A stretch of 64,000 nucleotides of DNA from Prorocentrum cordatum (Eukaryota > Sar > Dinophyceae > Prorocentrales > Prorocentraceae). Shown piece by piece: positions 43,132 to 53,593 of the stretch. The notes beneath the pieces are model-generated. The model did no database searches. It was given only the letters and a program-made list of their open reading frames with translations, and was not told the DNA's origin. The DNA is taken from assembly GCA_963575745.1 (NCBI GenBank), contig CAUYUJ010014320.1:243501-307500 (forward strand), in the 5' to 3' direction. The position numbers and the translations under genes were made by a program. Numbering within the stretch: position 1 is the first letter of the stretch; the number at the start of each line of letters is the position of its first letter.

Positions 43132-44937
43132 TCATCCCGCGGGGTGAATTCCCGCCCATTTTACAAGTTTGTTCCACCTTCTCCCTGCCTTGTGCCGCGC
43201 ATGCGGGGGCCCCCACAGGTCGTCAAGGGCATGTGCCCTGGCCGCAATCGCACGTGAAGTGGCAGCCGGGCACTTGGGGCAGCCAGGGACTTGGAAGCGA
43301 ATGCCCAGGCCTGTGAGGATGTTGTCGGGAATCCAGGAGGCAGAGGCGAGGCCGAGGGCAACCCGCAGGTGGGCCCGGAGCGCCCTTTCTTGCACGGTGT
43401 CGGGAAGGGTGTAGTGGGAGGGGTAGGGGATGAGCGCGATGAGGTAGGTGTTCCAGGCGAGGGCAGTTTTGGCGGGAGACATGCTGGCAAGGTGCAGGGC
43501 CATGGCTCGGTCCCGTAGCTTGGGGAGAGGTTTGCCCCAGGTGCCGGCAACGAGGGCGTCGAGTTGCCCTCTTGTCATTGCACCCCGGGGCGGTAAGCTT
43601 TCTCCTTCGGTGGCCCGAGATACGACGCAGGCGCCAAGGTAGGGCCACTGGGGGCGAACAGCGGACGAGCCAAAAGGGGTGTAGTCCATAGTACGTCTCC
43701 ACCACTCGTGGTTGCTGGCAGGAACCAGTGCCGTTATAAAATTGCAACTGCATGGGCGGCTCCAGGGAGTGCACTGCGCCGCGATTTCGGGGCCGCAGGT
43801 TCTCCTGATCATTTCCAGGATAAGCCCCGCGGGCAGGCCTGTGACTGTCGTAGTGGTGCCATTATCAATGAAGTCCACAGGGGCAGTGTCCAGGTGCACT
43901 GCCTAACGTTGATTCCGGATGGGGCTTCAATGCCCCTGCACTTGTGGGCTTCGACCAGGAGCCCTGCAGTTCTTGCAAGCCAGGGCAGAGTGATGCCGGC
44001 ACGTAGTGTTTGGGCGGTGGCGCCCAGTAGGGCGGCCAGATCGCCCACGTACGTCGGGTCGTCCGCCCCGGTGATGTCGGCAAGGGCGCTGATGAGAGGG
44101 TCGTATCCCAAGCGCCAGAGGAGTGGGGAGGCCGTGCCTCCCATTCCGATGGACCGCAAGAGTTTCCTTATTCTGCTCTTGCACCTACCTTTACAAGTGC
44201 GCACGCTCCTGCTGCCGACGAGGCAATCCACGGAGTGCAGGAGCCAGCTAGGGAATTGCCATCGCCTCGCCAGCTGCCCCATCCATTGCAAGGATATTGC
44301 AAAGGCTTTGTTCTGGTCACAGAAGAGGACAGCAGTGCTTGGGGCAGGGCCTAGGTGCCTTGCGGCGTCCTGTATATACTGGTCAACAGCGTCTTGGTGC
44401 GCGCCAAGCAGGGCGGCCCACGAAGGTCCGGGTTCGGTGTCGGCGACCGGATCCAGGGCGAGGTGGTTGGTGGCGGAAGTGATATTGGGACCGCGTTGCC
44501 CCCCGCGCTTGGCAGCTTGATTGGGGCTAAGCCTGGGTTCAATCACGGGGCCGAGGCAGTCGGCTATGGTTGCCCCGCGCAGTCTTCGTAGGCAAGTGGG
44601 GAGCTGCAAGGGCCGCATGTCGTTGGGAAGCTCGGCAGCCGGTTTCTTACCAGTCCAGACCAGAAGATTGATGGAGGGGCCGAGGACCAGGTCTAAGAGT
44701 TCTGGATTCAGCTCCGCGGCATACCAGGCCTGAGCGAGTAGTCCAGCAACGACGCGGGCTCCGGGATGGCACAGCTCGCACGGTTCTCCGTCCACCCCGG
44801 GGGCGCTGCCGCTAGGGCCCAGAACGAGGGAGGCGATCCTGCCCCACTGCGGGTTGGGAGAGTGTGGGAAATGTCCAGTGTCCTTGTGCCTGAAATATTC
44901 GTTGAGGATACGGTCCGCGGCAAGGGGAAGGGGGGGG
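43132..44937 (-). pseudogene. Giant element, reverse transcriptase
   Basis: Motifs in order: SAPGVDGEPCELCHPG, LPNDMRPLQLP, VLFCDQNKAFAIS (motif A Asp), GMGGTASPLLWRLGYDP (motif B) and TYVGDLAAL. The last corresponds to motif C YxDD but the first Asp is Gly (codon at 44043-44045), which would abolish polymerisation. A frame change lies near 43900 and the thumb-like continuation runs to 43132. The 5' border is a frame break at eight G (44930-44937). Confidence 0.85.
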
Positions 44938-45613
44938 CGGTGGTTTGCCAGATCGGACTTCGGCTTCGCCATAGAACGTCGTCGACTTCCTTCGTGCGCT
45001 CCTTCCACCTCCCGTCCGCCTCACGCACTCCGAGGATAGCGTGTGTCCTGACGAAGATTTCTCGTCCCGTCCGGTAGTGGGAGGCGAGAGCGGGGCGCTC
45101 AACCCCGGGGCCCCTTTGCGCGGGAGTGAGGCGGGCGGCGCCTCTCTGCGCAGCGTCGTTGTCCCACCTCCGCAGCCAAAGGGCAGCCTGCTGAGGTGTC
45201 AAGTCGTTGCCGTCCCACTCATATTCAGCGAGCCAGGCCGCGAGTGCCCCCACCGGGCGCGTGTTGGAGTCAGATCTTACTGCAGCCGCGAGCAGGGTCC
45301 CTGGCGAGCGGTTGGTTTTGCTTCTGCGCCACTTCCTCCACCAGTCCTGTATGGCAGCGGACATGGCGTGGCGACCAAGAGAGAGAAAGGCAGGCAATAG
45401 CGGCACGGTATGATCGTCAACCAGGTTAGGGGCCGGGGGCGGAGCGGAGGGTTCCTGTTCTCTTTCTCCTTCGCCGTCGTCGTTGTCGTTGTGGCTGGCT
45501 GGGAACTGCCCAGGGGTCGCCGGACGGACCCAGTCGGCGGGTTGTAGGAGGCCGGTCAGGTCAACGTCAGGCAGCCCGAATGTGCGCTCGAGGAAGGAGT
45601 ACAGGGTCCTTAA
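44938..45613 (-). CDS. Giant element, linker between endonuclease and RT
   Basis: Reads in the same frame as the end of the endonuclease after a TAA at 45614-45616. An acidic Asp/Glu/Pro stretch is followed by a Trp-rich helical part (AIQDWWRKWRRSK, ALWLRRWDNDAAQ, SHYRTGREIFVRTHAIL). LINEs carry an equally placed linker; no specific function is visible. Confidence 0.5.
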
Positions 45614-46677
45614 TTACGCATGTGCCTCGCTTGGAAGTAGGCGTAGGTCGCGCGCACGAATGGTGTTGTCCCTGCGGGTTCTGGGGGCGCCCTGCGGCTC
45701 CAGGTACAGGATGGCATGGTCGGAGACCGAGGGTTTCCAGGCCTTCCTGGCTCCGTGGGCCCCAAGCTGTCGGAAAGAGCACGCAACGATGTCGATATGT
45801 GATTCATTGTCCGCGCCCACCCTGGTGGGCCCATCACAGTGGCAGACACTTGATCCAGTCAGCGAAAATAGGTCAGAGAGGGCCGCATCTTCATCGGTTT
45901 CGCCGTCTCTGGGGTTGTCAAACTGGATGTTGACGTCACCCCCCCAGTACGTAGGGGTATCGTATCGTCCCATCTTTCGATGGCCTGTCGGATGGCCTCG
46001 ATGGTCTCGGCTTTTCTGGATGGTGGGAGGTACACCGAGACCAGGCGGTAGGTGCTGTCGCCTCGTCTGATGGTGGCTGCTACGGCGCACCCGGGGACGA
46101 GGTCTTCCGCCTGGAGCGTAGCGCCGTGCGGAATGATAATCGCCACTCCGCCGGCGCAGCCCCCAGCTGGTCCGCTGTAGGCTGGAGAGGCGACGAGCGT
46201 GCGAGCGTGGAACATGGTGGACCAGACGGCCGCTTCGTGCTCCGTCCAGTGGGTCTCCTGTATGAGTCCTATCCTACCGTTGGTGGTCATCTGCGTTAAG
46301 AAGGCGTGCTTGATCATGTTTTTATGTGCAGTCGTGCTTTTGAGATACCTGACGCTCCAGCAGCCCACTTTGAGCGTGCCGGCCTGTGTGGCGTTGGAGA
46401 TGGCGTCGACCAGGGCACGTAGGGAGAAGTCGCCGCAGATATCCGCCCAGGTGGGGTTGTTCCAGGGGGTGGCATGTAAAAAAGCCAAGAGGGATCGCGG
46501 CCGCCGGACGGTGCAGTTGCTGCGCAGTGCAAGGGCGCGGCTCAGGGAGGAGCAGGCAAGTTGCCAGGCACTGGTTCTCGCCCTCAGAACGAGATTCGCG
46601 AGCGGGGGAGACCCAAGGGCAAGTGAAGCGTCCCTAGGTCTTCGGGCGAGTCTAGGGGAACGGCAGCCCTTGATCAA
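45614..46677 (-). pseudogene. Giant element, APE-type endonuclease
   Basis: First half: VGCWSVRYLK (the usual active-site Asn is Ser here), GLIQETHWT (catalytic Glu), GCAGGVAIII and RLVSVYLPPS. A frame break at seven C (45939-45945) leads to the second half: YWGGDVNIQF (Asp and Asn), ESHIDIVACS and VSDHAILYL with the catalytic Asp-His. Length and order are those of LINE endonucleases, which nick the target to prime reverse transcription. Its start overlaps the last codons of the methyltransferase frame by 26 bp. Confidence 0.88.
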
Positions 46678-48316
46678 GGAGCTGCTGCTGCAGCATGGTT
46701 CTGACTATGTCGTCTGGACAAGGGTTCCCGGCAAGCGACGCCCAAGGGCAGTTTCTGTCGGCGAAGCTGCGCGCCTGCCTCCATGCAGCCCAAGTGTGGC
46801 TTTCGGTCGGAGCCTCGTGCTGCCGGCCGGGGATGTGCTCGTTCCTGCTCCACTCCAGGATGGAGGTCGCGAGTCTGCGTTGGAGGCACCTCGGGTCGCA
46901 GTGGATCCCCGCGGCGTCGTAGAGTTTCTTCCCTCTAATATCCAGGGACCGAAAATAAGACCCGAGGCCCACTGCTCGAGCCCGTTCTTCCCGGGATGGG
47001 ATCCTGAGTCTGTGCTCTCTTCCGTGCGCAAGCAGCCATCCTGCCCAAGCCCTCGCTTTTCCTTCGCTGGCTAGGCTCTCCCGCTCTCTTCCTTGACAGA
47101 CGAGCGTCAATCCTTCTGTGCAGCCTTGGAAGCTACGCTCGGCTCCGGCCACCGCAAGGACGTTCTTAATGCCGTTCCTGGTGTCGGCGAGGGTGCGGAG
47201 GAGCCGCCTGTAGCTGCTGTCCTCGCTGTACAGAAGACACAGTGGGTGCGTCTGGTAGCTGCACGGAACTATTACCTCGGGGGCATTGGCGGGAGCCTTG
47301 GACTGGGTCCAGGCAGGGATGCGCCCGTCCGGTCTGTATGTCCACCGTCTTTCCCAGAGACTGGGGAGTCGGGGATGCGTGACGAGGTCTTCCGCGGGAG
47401 GGCAGTTGCTGAACCATAGTCGATCCCTCGGGCTGGCCACTGTGGGGGCAGCATCTAGGCGAACCGCCCAGTCTAGGGGGAGTTCTCCCAGTGCCGTGCA
47501 CATTGCCTGCTTGTGTGCCGGTAGGATCGTGGCTGGGCATTCGCAGCATATTAAGATGCGTACATCCGGTCGGAGCCTACGCGCGATGCTCCATAGGAGC
47601 GGCACGGCGAAGAAGTGTACTGACTGAGAGCCCGCAAGTCCGTCAAGTCCTCCGTGTTGGCTGGCTGCAGAAAGGCTGGCACCTGGGAGCCCAGCTGGGA
47701 TAACAAGTAGACTTCCAGGGTCCAGGGTTCTGAGGTGGTCGGTCCAGGGACTTTGGCGATCGTCGCCACTCAGGAGGCCCCATACATCAGCTCCTAATCT
47801 CACGTGCGGGGGGCCTCCGTCGAAGCGCATGGCGCTGTCACGGTCCCAACGCCTCTCGACTCGAGATGCCGCTTCCTCGTTTATCTCGACGAAGGCGGAG
47901 GATCTGAAACGTGGAATCGTGGCAACTTTGGCCACGAGGTCGCCAATCGCAAGTCTCGCCAGACCCCATTCATCGAAGAGTGATACGAGATGAAGACTTG
48001 GTCCCACGGCGGCACTCGGGCTCGGTCGAGGGTTGACTATTCGTGCTCTTGTTTGCTGGGTGAAGTCGTGCGTCCAGTCGTCCCCGAGCCTGGGATCGAT
48101 GATTGGGTGGAGCCTGAGGTGTCCCGTGATGTCCCATGTACCATCGGGGGAACCGCTGGAGACAAGGCCGTCCTGCTGGAGAGTCCTTAGAGTGCTGATG
48201 ATCTGTGTGTTGTCCAGACAAGCGATCTGGTACGCAGCGAGCGTCGTGTCGGCAGGTGCGACTGGAGAGAGACCGGTTCGCCCGTCCCTGTGTCGCTCCC
48301 ATACCTGTTGGAGCAC
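46652..48316 (-). CDS. DNMT3-like cytosine-5 DNA methyltransferase
   Basis: A 554-codon frame. Residues 22-70 look like a winged helix (DNTQIISTLRTLQQDGLVSS). The methyltransferase follows: motif I LHLVSLFDEWGLARLAIGDL (109-128) with FVEI (142-145), motif IV LVIPAGLPGASLS (204-216), motif VI ICCECPA (256-262), motif VIII RLDAAPTVASPRDRLWFSN (286-304), and SREERARAVGL plus LYDAAGIHCDPRCLQRR (441-481) as motifs IX-X. Order and text fit DNMT3-type enzymes, which methylate CG sites. The catalytic Cys of the PC pair is Gly here (residue 212, GGT, 47681-47683), so this copy should be inactive. It sits directly 5' of the endonuclease. DNMTs inside dinoflagellate retrotransposons are already known; the company of a helicase and RING finger is what stands out. 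Confidence 0.88.
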   Translation of the reverse strand: MLQQVWERHRDGRTGLSPVAPADTTLAAYQIACLDNTQIISTLRTLQQDGLVSSGSPDGTWDITGHLRLHPIIDPRLGDDWTHDFTQQTRARIVNPRPSPSAAVGPSLHLVSLFDEWGLARLAIGDLVAKVATIPRFRSSAFVEINEEAASRVERRWDRDSAMRFDGGPPHVRLGADVWGLLSGDDRQSPWTDHLRTLDPGSLLVIPAGLPGASLSAASQHGGLDGLAGSQSVHFFAVPLLWSIARRLRPDVRILICCECPATILPAHKQAMCTALGELPLDWAVRLDAAPTVASPRDRLWFSNCPPAEDLVTHPRLPSLWERRWTYRPDGRIPAWTQSKAPANAPEVIVPCSYQTHPLCLLYSEDSSYRRLLRTLADTRNGIKNVLAVAGAERSFQGCTEGLTLVCQGRERESLASEGKARAWAGWLLAHGREHRLRIPSREERARAVGLGSYFRSLDIRGKKLYDAAGIHCDPRCLQRRLATSILEWSRNEHIPGRQHEAPTESHTWAAWRQARSFADRNCPWASLAGNPCPDDIVRTMLQQQLLDQGLPFP

Positions 48317-48329
48317 GTCGGCAGGCTGG

Positions 48330-50230
48330 GGGGCGACCGTGGGCTCGTCTGGTGAGAACCCAGTTGGACGGGGTCGCGGTCTGCGGATCCGAACGCCCTC
48401 CGCGCTCGCTGGTCTAGATGCCCGTCTTGTGACGCCTCGCCCGGCGACACAGGTGGGGGGGCCCTCTCCTGTTCCATGGCGGGAGCGCTCCCAGAGGTCG
48501 ACCAGGGTCTTGGGTTGGGAGCTCTGCTGCCTGGTCTGGTGGACCTTTCCCGGCTTGTGTTGCCTGCAGCTCTGACGCGAGTCGCACCTCGCAGTGCGGT
48601 CCTGCGTGGGCCGTCGGTCCTACCTCGGGGGGCCCGGCGGGGCGGGCTCCCGCGTGCTCTCTCAGCGGCGGTAGCGCGAGGCTGGGTGCTAGGCTCGGGC
48701 GGTCGTGGCCCAGTCGCGTTTCTGGTTCGGGTGCGCCTGGCCACGCCGTTGTCAGCTGTGTTCACAGTGGTCTCAGCCGGGGCACGCGCAGGTCTGGGCG
48801 TGCCAGCGCGTCGAGCGGCGTTTCCGGTCCTGCGGAGGTTCCTTGGAGAGGCCTCTACTGTCTCACTCAGAACCTGGTCCCTGTCGTCGGTGAATGGGGC
48901 GCCAGCTCCCGCGCGCAGGATGGTGCGGAGCATGGCAGGCGTCAGGCTCTGAAAGGGGGCCTCGGGTGCCGACGCGCTGTCCGAGCGAGAGGTCGGACTG
49001 CCTGCGAGTTGTCGCCATTGGGCGCAGGCTGCGTCAGCAGTAAGCGCCACATGGCGTGAGTGTATCCTCCTGCCAGTGGGGTTGCGCGTCCCCGGAGGTG
49101 GGTGGGTATTCCAATAGGCGTTGAAGGTATCTGGGATTCGCATTGCAAGGCCAAGCTCTTCGTGCAGGTCCCGTACGGTTTTGTCAAGTTGGGGTATCGC
49201 TGCAGCCCACGCTATCGCGCTGAGCACTTGGTTCCATTCGTCCTCGGAGGGGGGGCTACCTGAGCCGTCAGCGGCGTGCGACTGCGCCTGTCTGAGCAGT
49301 CCACCTCCATGCACGGGGGGAGCTCTGGCCCGCTTCTCGGCGTGTCTCCTCGCCCCAGGGGGTCGTTACTAGAGCTTTGCACCGTGCCTGGAGGCGGTCT
49401 GCTGCTCTGGGATGTTGCCGAATCCGTGGGGGCCAGTGGAGGTGCTGTTGTCGGGGGTCCAGCCCCCTCAATGCCCGCAGCCCTAGCGGCCGCGGGCGTG
49501 CACTGCACGTCTTCGGTGCTGCCCGGGGTCGTGGTTCCACCCCTCCCAGTCATGAGCTGCTCCGTGCTGGTAATTGCCTCTACTGGAGAGGTCCGAACGC
49601 TTCCAGGGACGTCCACGCCGGTGTGGCTCTCGAGAAGTCCTGCGGGGCCCGCACTATCTCCTCCCGCTGTTTCAGCAGAGTTGACAGTTGGGGAGAAGAC
49701 TTCAGCTACGCCGGGGCTCGGCATGGTTGCGCGGACCGGGCCACGAGTCCGCGCCGATCCCTCCCTGGGTGTCGCGGGGTTCGCAGGAGTCGCCCGCGGT
49801 GGGATCTGGCTGATGTTAGCACCACGGCTTACGCCATTGTCCGCCTCTCCGTCGCCTGTCGGTCTGGCCAGGGAAGGTGGTGTCGTACCCTGCTCGGGCG
49901 CCGCCAGCTGGGTCTGAGGTTGCGCCCCATGCGTGGTCAGAACAGGGCTGTCGATAGCTCCACAATTGGGGCTTGTCCTTGCCTGTGATGTCGCTGTTGC
50001 GGGGAGCCCAGGGCCTGCCGGTGGGGCCGGCAATCCAGAACCTGTAGTGGTGGGCAGCCTCGAGTCGCAGGCTTGCGTGCCTGCAGCGTCCGTCTCGTTG
50101 TTCGCCCGGCTGCGGCTTCTGCGCTGGCTCGCACCTGGGGTGTCAGCTGGCCTGTCCCCTGTTCCAGCGGCTCTGGACGCCTGGGAACCTCCTCTCCGTC
50201 CCCGAGTTACTCTACCGGGGTCGTGGCGCT
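48330..50230 (-). CDS. Giant element, disordered region before the methyltransferase
   Basis: Read in two frames joined at seven G (49249-49255): 49212-50033 (extending upstream to about 50220) and 48187-49314. It is rich in Pro, Ser, Thr, Ala and Gly, with one ordered piece of about 60 residues, SEDEWNQVLSAIAWAAAIPQ to NAYWNTHPPPGTRN, that looks helical. The C-terminal part is Arg-rich and may bind nucleic acid. It passes into the methyltransferase frame at six G (48328-48333). No family recognised. Confidence 0.45.
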
Positions 50231-51864
50231 GCCTGCCGCTCCTCCCAGCGTAGGTTTGAGAGCCTGTTGCTTAGGGCGTCCAAGGCACTAGTGACGTTTT
50301 CTGGAATGGAAAGCGCGGTGGCGGCGTCAACGTCTGCGCCTCTGGATCCAGGGACTTCGAGCCAGGGCTGGTGGGCTGAATAGGTGTCGTCAGGCTCAGG
50401 CGCGAGCCATTGCGTGAAGGGGAGCTGTCTCGTGACCTCTTCTCGGATCCCGAGCTCTCGGATGAGCTGCCAGACCTGGTCACGGTCTAGGCTCCCTGGG
50501 TTGGCTAGCTGCAGGATCCAGATTGCGGCGAACATGTCCCAGTTGTACCTTTGTATGGGCCGGCCTTCGAGTTGCCTACGGATTTCGAGGGCGATCCGGC
50601 GCTGGACACCACGCGCCATGTCGTGGACCGCTTGCTCTGGGACCACGGCGGCGAATCGACCCAACATGCCACGTGCGATGCGTACTGCATCTTCGTCGGC
50701 TCTCACCAGTTCGGCCGGGGAAGGCCTACAAGCACTCACTAGCACCTCGGCAAGTTCCTGGAAGTGTGTGGGCCTGGCAGGTCCCGGGAGTGGGTTGAGG
50801 GATGCAGAGGTGCGCCTAGGGAGTGGCTGCTGGGAAGGAGCGTTGACCCGCAGCCTCACGGAAGCGGGAGTTGGTGTGGCTGCAGGGGCGGAGTCCAGGC
50901 GCGCGACGTGAATTGGGCCCGCGGCGAGCTGCAGTTTGAGTCTGGCTTGTGGTCTGTCTGCACCTCTCGCGGCTGCCCTAATGTCAGCGCCCGCAGGGAA
51001 GAGTATCGTCACCCATGTGGGGACTGACGTGAAGAGGAAACCAGCTTCGCCGCTCGTGGTGACCTCGACGGCTCCACCGGCCGCTATTGCAGCAAGCAGG
51101 TATTCTCCAGGCTGAAGGACAGTCTCGTAGTCCCGCAGGCCACTCTCCTGAAACACGCTGGGTACCGTGTTGGGCGCACTCCTGCTCATCGCCCTAGCGT
51201 TATCCCGGAGCCAATCCCCTGTGATGATAGGTGGGGCAGCTCTGGTGTTGGCTGGGTGCGAGGTACCGTTCGGGCCGTCCGGGAGTGGCCAGAGCCGGGT
51301 TAGTATCTGCGCATTCGCCGAGCCGACCGCGGCAGAGTAGAGCCGTAACGTGTTGCGTCCAGGGAGCCACGCGTCAGGGCGCATGCTGCGGGGGCGAACT
51401 TCTCCGAGCTGCGTCCCGTGCCTGTCAAACGTGGTGATCTCGAGGACTTGGGGTTGACCAGCGCGTCTAGGGGCTTGCCGGACCGAGATGCTGGCCAGTG
51501 CGTCCACATGTTCCTGTAGCTCCCTGGATACCGCAGCTGCTCTGTGCATGGGGTCCCTGCTGGGCGTCGCAGGGAAGATCCTGACGGTCTGGGCTCCGAT
51601 CACGATGCAGCTGGTGCCCACGGAGGCTGCCGCCATGGCGTCGGCCGCCGCCAGGCGTATGCGGACTTGCGTCATGTACCTGTAGTCAGAGACGTCTGGG
51701 AACCAGGCGTACACGGTGGAAACCTGCTCGACCGTGTCCGGACCAGTGGTGGCCTCTACGGCTTGCAGGACGTCCGTCGGCTGTGTTTGTCCCATGTCAG
51801 CGAGGTTCCGCCGCAGGTGGAAGCCGTCCTCAGGGTCGGAAAAGGCGCACGAACGAGGGTCCAC
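50212..51864 (-). CDS. Giant element, RRM-like/unknown region
   Basis: A 550-codon frame. Residues about 45-100 (STVYAWFPDVSDYRYMTQVR, then RLAAADAMAAASVG and GAQTVRIFPA) have the strand-helix-strand rhythm of an RRM, the fold used by many LINE ORF1 proteins; this is a guess from pattern alone. Residues 230-310 are strand-rich, and 365-480 helical (HFQELAEVLVSAC, QAVHDMARGVQRRIALEIRR). It joins the next frame upstream near 51840 and downstream near 50220 by frame changes. Confidence 0.4.
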   Translation of the reverse strand: MDPRSCAFSDPEDGFHLRRNLADMGQTQPTDVLQAVEATTGPDTVEQVSTVYAWFPDVSDYRYMTQVRIRLAAADAMAAASVGTSCIVIGAQTVRIFPATPSRDPMHRAAAVSRELQEHVDALASISVRQAPRRAGQPQVLEITTFDRHGTQLGEVRPRSMRPDAWLPGRNTLRLYSAAVGSANAQILTRLWPLPDGPNGTSHPANTRAAPPIITGDWLRDNARAMSRSAPNTVPSVFQESGLRDYETVLQPGEYLLAAIAAGGAVEVTTSGEAGFLFTSVPTWVTILFPAGADIRAAARGADRPQARLKLQLAAGPIHVARLDSAPAATPTPASVRLRVNAPSQQPLPRRTSASLNPLPGPARPTHFQELAEVLVSACRPSPAELVRADEDAVRIARGMLGRFAAVVPEQAVHDMARGVQRRIALEIRRQLEGRPIQRYNWDMFAAIWILQLANPGSLDRDQVWQLIRELGIREEVTRQLPFTQWLAPEPDDTYSAHQPWLEVPGSRGADVDAATALSIPENVTSALDALSNRLSNLRWEERQAAPRPR

Positions 51865-53593
51865 CGTCCCAGGGTCCTTCCAGGAGGATGCGGCGCGGTC
51901 CTAGCGCCGTGAAGGAGGACCCGTCTCCAAAGATACGCGGAAGCTCGTCCCGGAGGTGCCTCAAGACGGGGGCAGCAATCCTTTCTGGAGTGGCGATCAG
52001 GAGAAGCCCCGTCCCGCAAATTCCCACTCTGTGTCCCATGGCTCCGGCTGTTGCGGAAGCAACGGAGTGGGCTATGCTAATCGCCCTGGGGGGAACTGGG
52101 ATGTGCACTGAGTCACTTGTCTCGTGGGTTCTCCAGACGCACGCCGTCTGGTGGGCCAGCGTGGTGATTTGAGCTGCCGCCTGCAAGTTGTCCAGGGGGG
52201 CACGTGTGCCGTCTTCTCCGCTCACGGGTCTCGCCGCTCGGCAGCGAAGAACGTGATGGAAGAGCATCTCGAGTCCCTGGTGTCTTAGTAGTTCGTCCCG
52301 GAGGAGTTGCACTCTCGTGGTGACCCAGTCGGCCGCGATCGTGCCGCTGTGGGATTGCCTTAGTTCCTCATTCCACCTCGTGATCTGCGCGACGACACCG
52401 TCGTTGCCGCTCTCAGGGGTTAGGATGTGTAGTGCGTCAGAGGTGTCCCTGGTCCTCCCTCCCCAGTGCGCGACTATTGACGGGGGCAGAATCGCACGCA
52501 GTGTCCTGCCCGCTAAGTCAAATTGAGCGGCAAAAAGCTGCTGCATTGGGGGGCTGGGCTTGCCAGTTCGGCAGGGGTAACCGATCGGGACGACGTGGGT
52601 GATTGTGCTGGCCGCTCGGCATCCCCATCGCGCGTTTGCCAGGGCCGCGAGCTCGACCGGATCCGGTCCTCCAGGGGATGGCACTCCCTCGGTGGCCAAG
52701 GCGATGACACAGCATGGGCAACCCGCGGCAGAAGCTGCCGCCAGGGCAGCATCCATCTGTGGAGCTAGGGCATCTACCACGAGGATCGTTGGGGCGGCGC
52801 CCCCCGGGGGCTGGTTCCTGCGCTCCGTGACTACTGCTTTGATCTGCTCCCAGGCGTCGGGGCCTGCCAGGGCGAAAGTGACTCCGGTCTCATCAGCTAC
52901 TCGTTCGCCGACGTACGTGCTTCTGGAAATTACCAGATCAACTGCGATGTCTCGGACGGCCGTGGCTAGCAGCCCCACCGGGAACCGCATAGGTCCTCTC
53001 CTCCTGGGTTCGTCCTCTGGTGGGTTCCGCCCCAGCAGAAGGGCCCATCTCCCAAAGGTGATCCGCGGGGCTTGCCGTGTCCTATCCGCCCTGTTGGTGG
53101 GGCCGAGGGGTCGCTGTGGGGGCGGGGCCCCAGGGCTCTGCGAGCTGTCATGCGTGTAATCGGGGCCCATGCCGCTTCCACCGTTTCCACCGTCAGGTGG
53201 GGTTCCGTCCACATCCATCGGGGCTTGATGTGTCTCCTGAGCGGTCCTCCCCTTGGTTACGTGCCCGTGAATTCTGCGCATATCCGAAAGCGTGACGTAT
53301 GTGTGGGGCCGTCGGATGGAGAGCGCTTGCGCTCTGAGGCAGTCCAGGTCCATGGCCAAATGTCTGACGGCCTCGGCTAACTCCTGCAGACTCAGGAAGG
53401 GCTGCAGCGGGGGTAAGGCCCCATCGCGGAGTTGCAGGAGGTCTGGTGGTACCGCCACCGCAGCAGCGTCGGCATCTCGGACTCGTCCTGGCAACCTTAC
53501 GGTGACGCTACCCCTATCATTGGAGCGGCAATTAGGGCAGTTCACTGGGAAGCATCTTCCGTGGGAGTGGGCCTGCGTTGGCTGGCTCACCCT
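51830..53593 (-). CDS. Giant element, end of RING finger and unknown ordered region
   Basis: The first residues complete the RING finger of the upstream frame (CPNCRSN). After a linker there is a region of about 350 residues with alternating strands and helices (FPVGLLATAVRDIAVDLVIS, PTILVVDALAPQMDAALAAA, CPCCVIALATEGVP) that resembles an alpha/beta domain I cannot place. It ends with LRHLRDELPRIFGD. The link to the upstream part is a TGA at 53594-53596 in the same frame. Confidence 0.45.
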   Translation of the reverse strand, partial: RVSQPTQAHSHGRCFPVNCPNCRSNDRGSVTVRLPGRVRDADAAAVAVPPDLLQLRDGALPPLQPFLSLQELAEAVRHLAMDLDCLRAQALSIRRPHTYVTLSDMRRIHGHVTKGRTAQETHQAPMDVDGTPPDGGNGGSGMGPDYTHDSSQSPGAPPPQRPLGPTNRADRTRQAPRITFGRWALLLGRNPPEDEPRRRGPMRFPVGLLATAVRDIAVDLVISRSTYVGERVADETGVTFALAGPDAWEQIKAVVTERRNQPPGGAAPTILVVDALAPQMDAALAAASAAGCPCCVIALATEGVPSPGGPDPVELAALANARWGCRAASTITHVVPIGYPCRTGKPSPPMQQLFAAQFDLAGRTLRAILPPSIVAHWGGRTRDTSDALHILTPESGNDGVVAQITRWNEELRQSHSGTIAADWVTTRVQLLRDELLRHQGLEMLFHHVLRCRAARPVSGEDGTRAPLDNLQAAAQITTLAHQTACVWRTHETSDSVHIPVPPRAISIAHSVASATAGAMGHRVGICGTGLLLIATPERIAAPVLRHLRDELPRIFGDGSSFTALGPRRILLEGPWDGGPSFVRLFRP

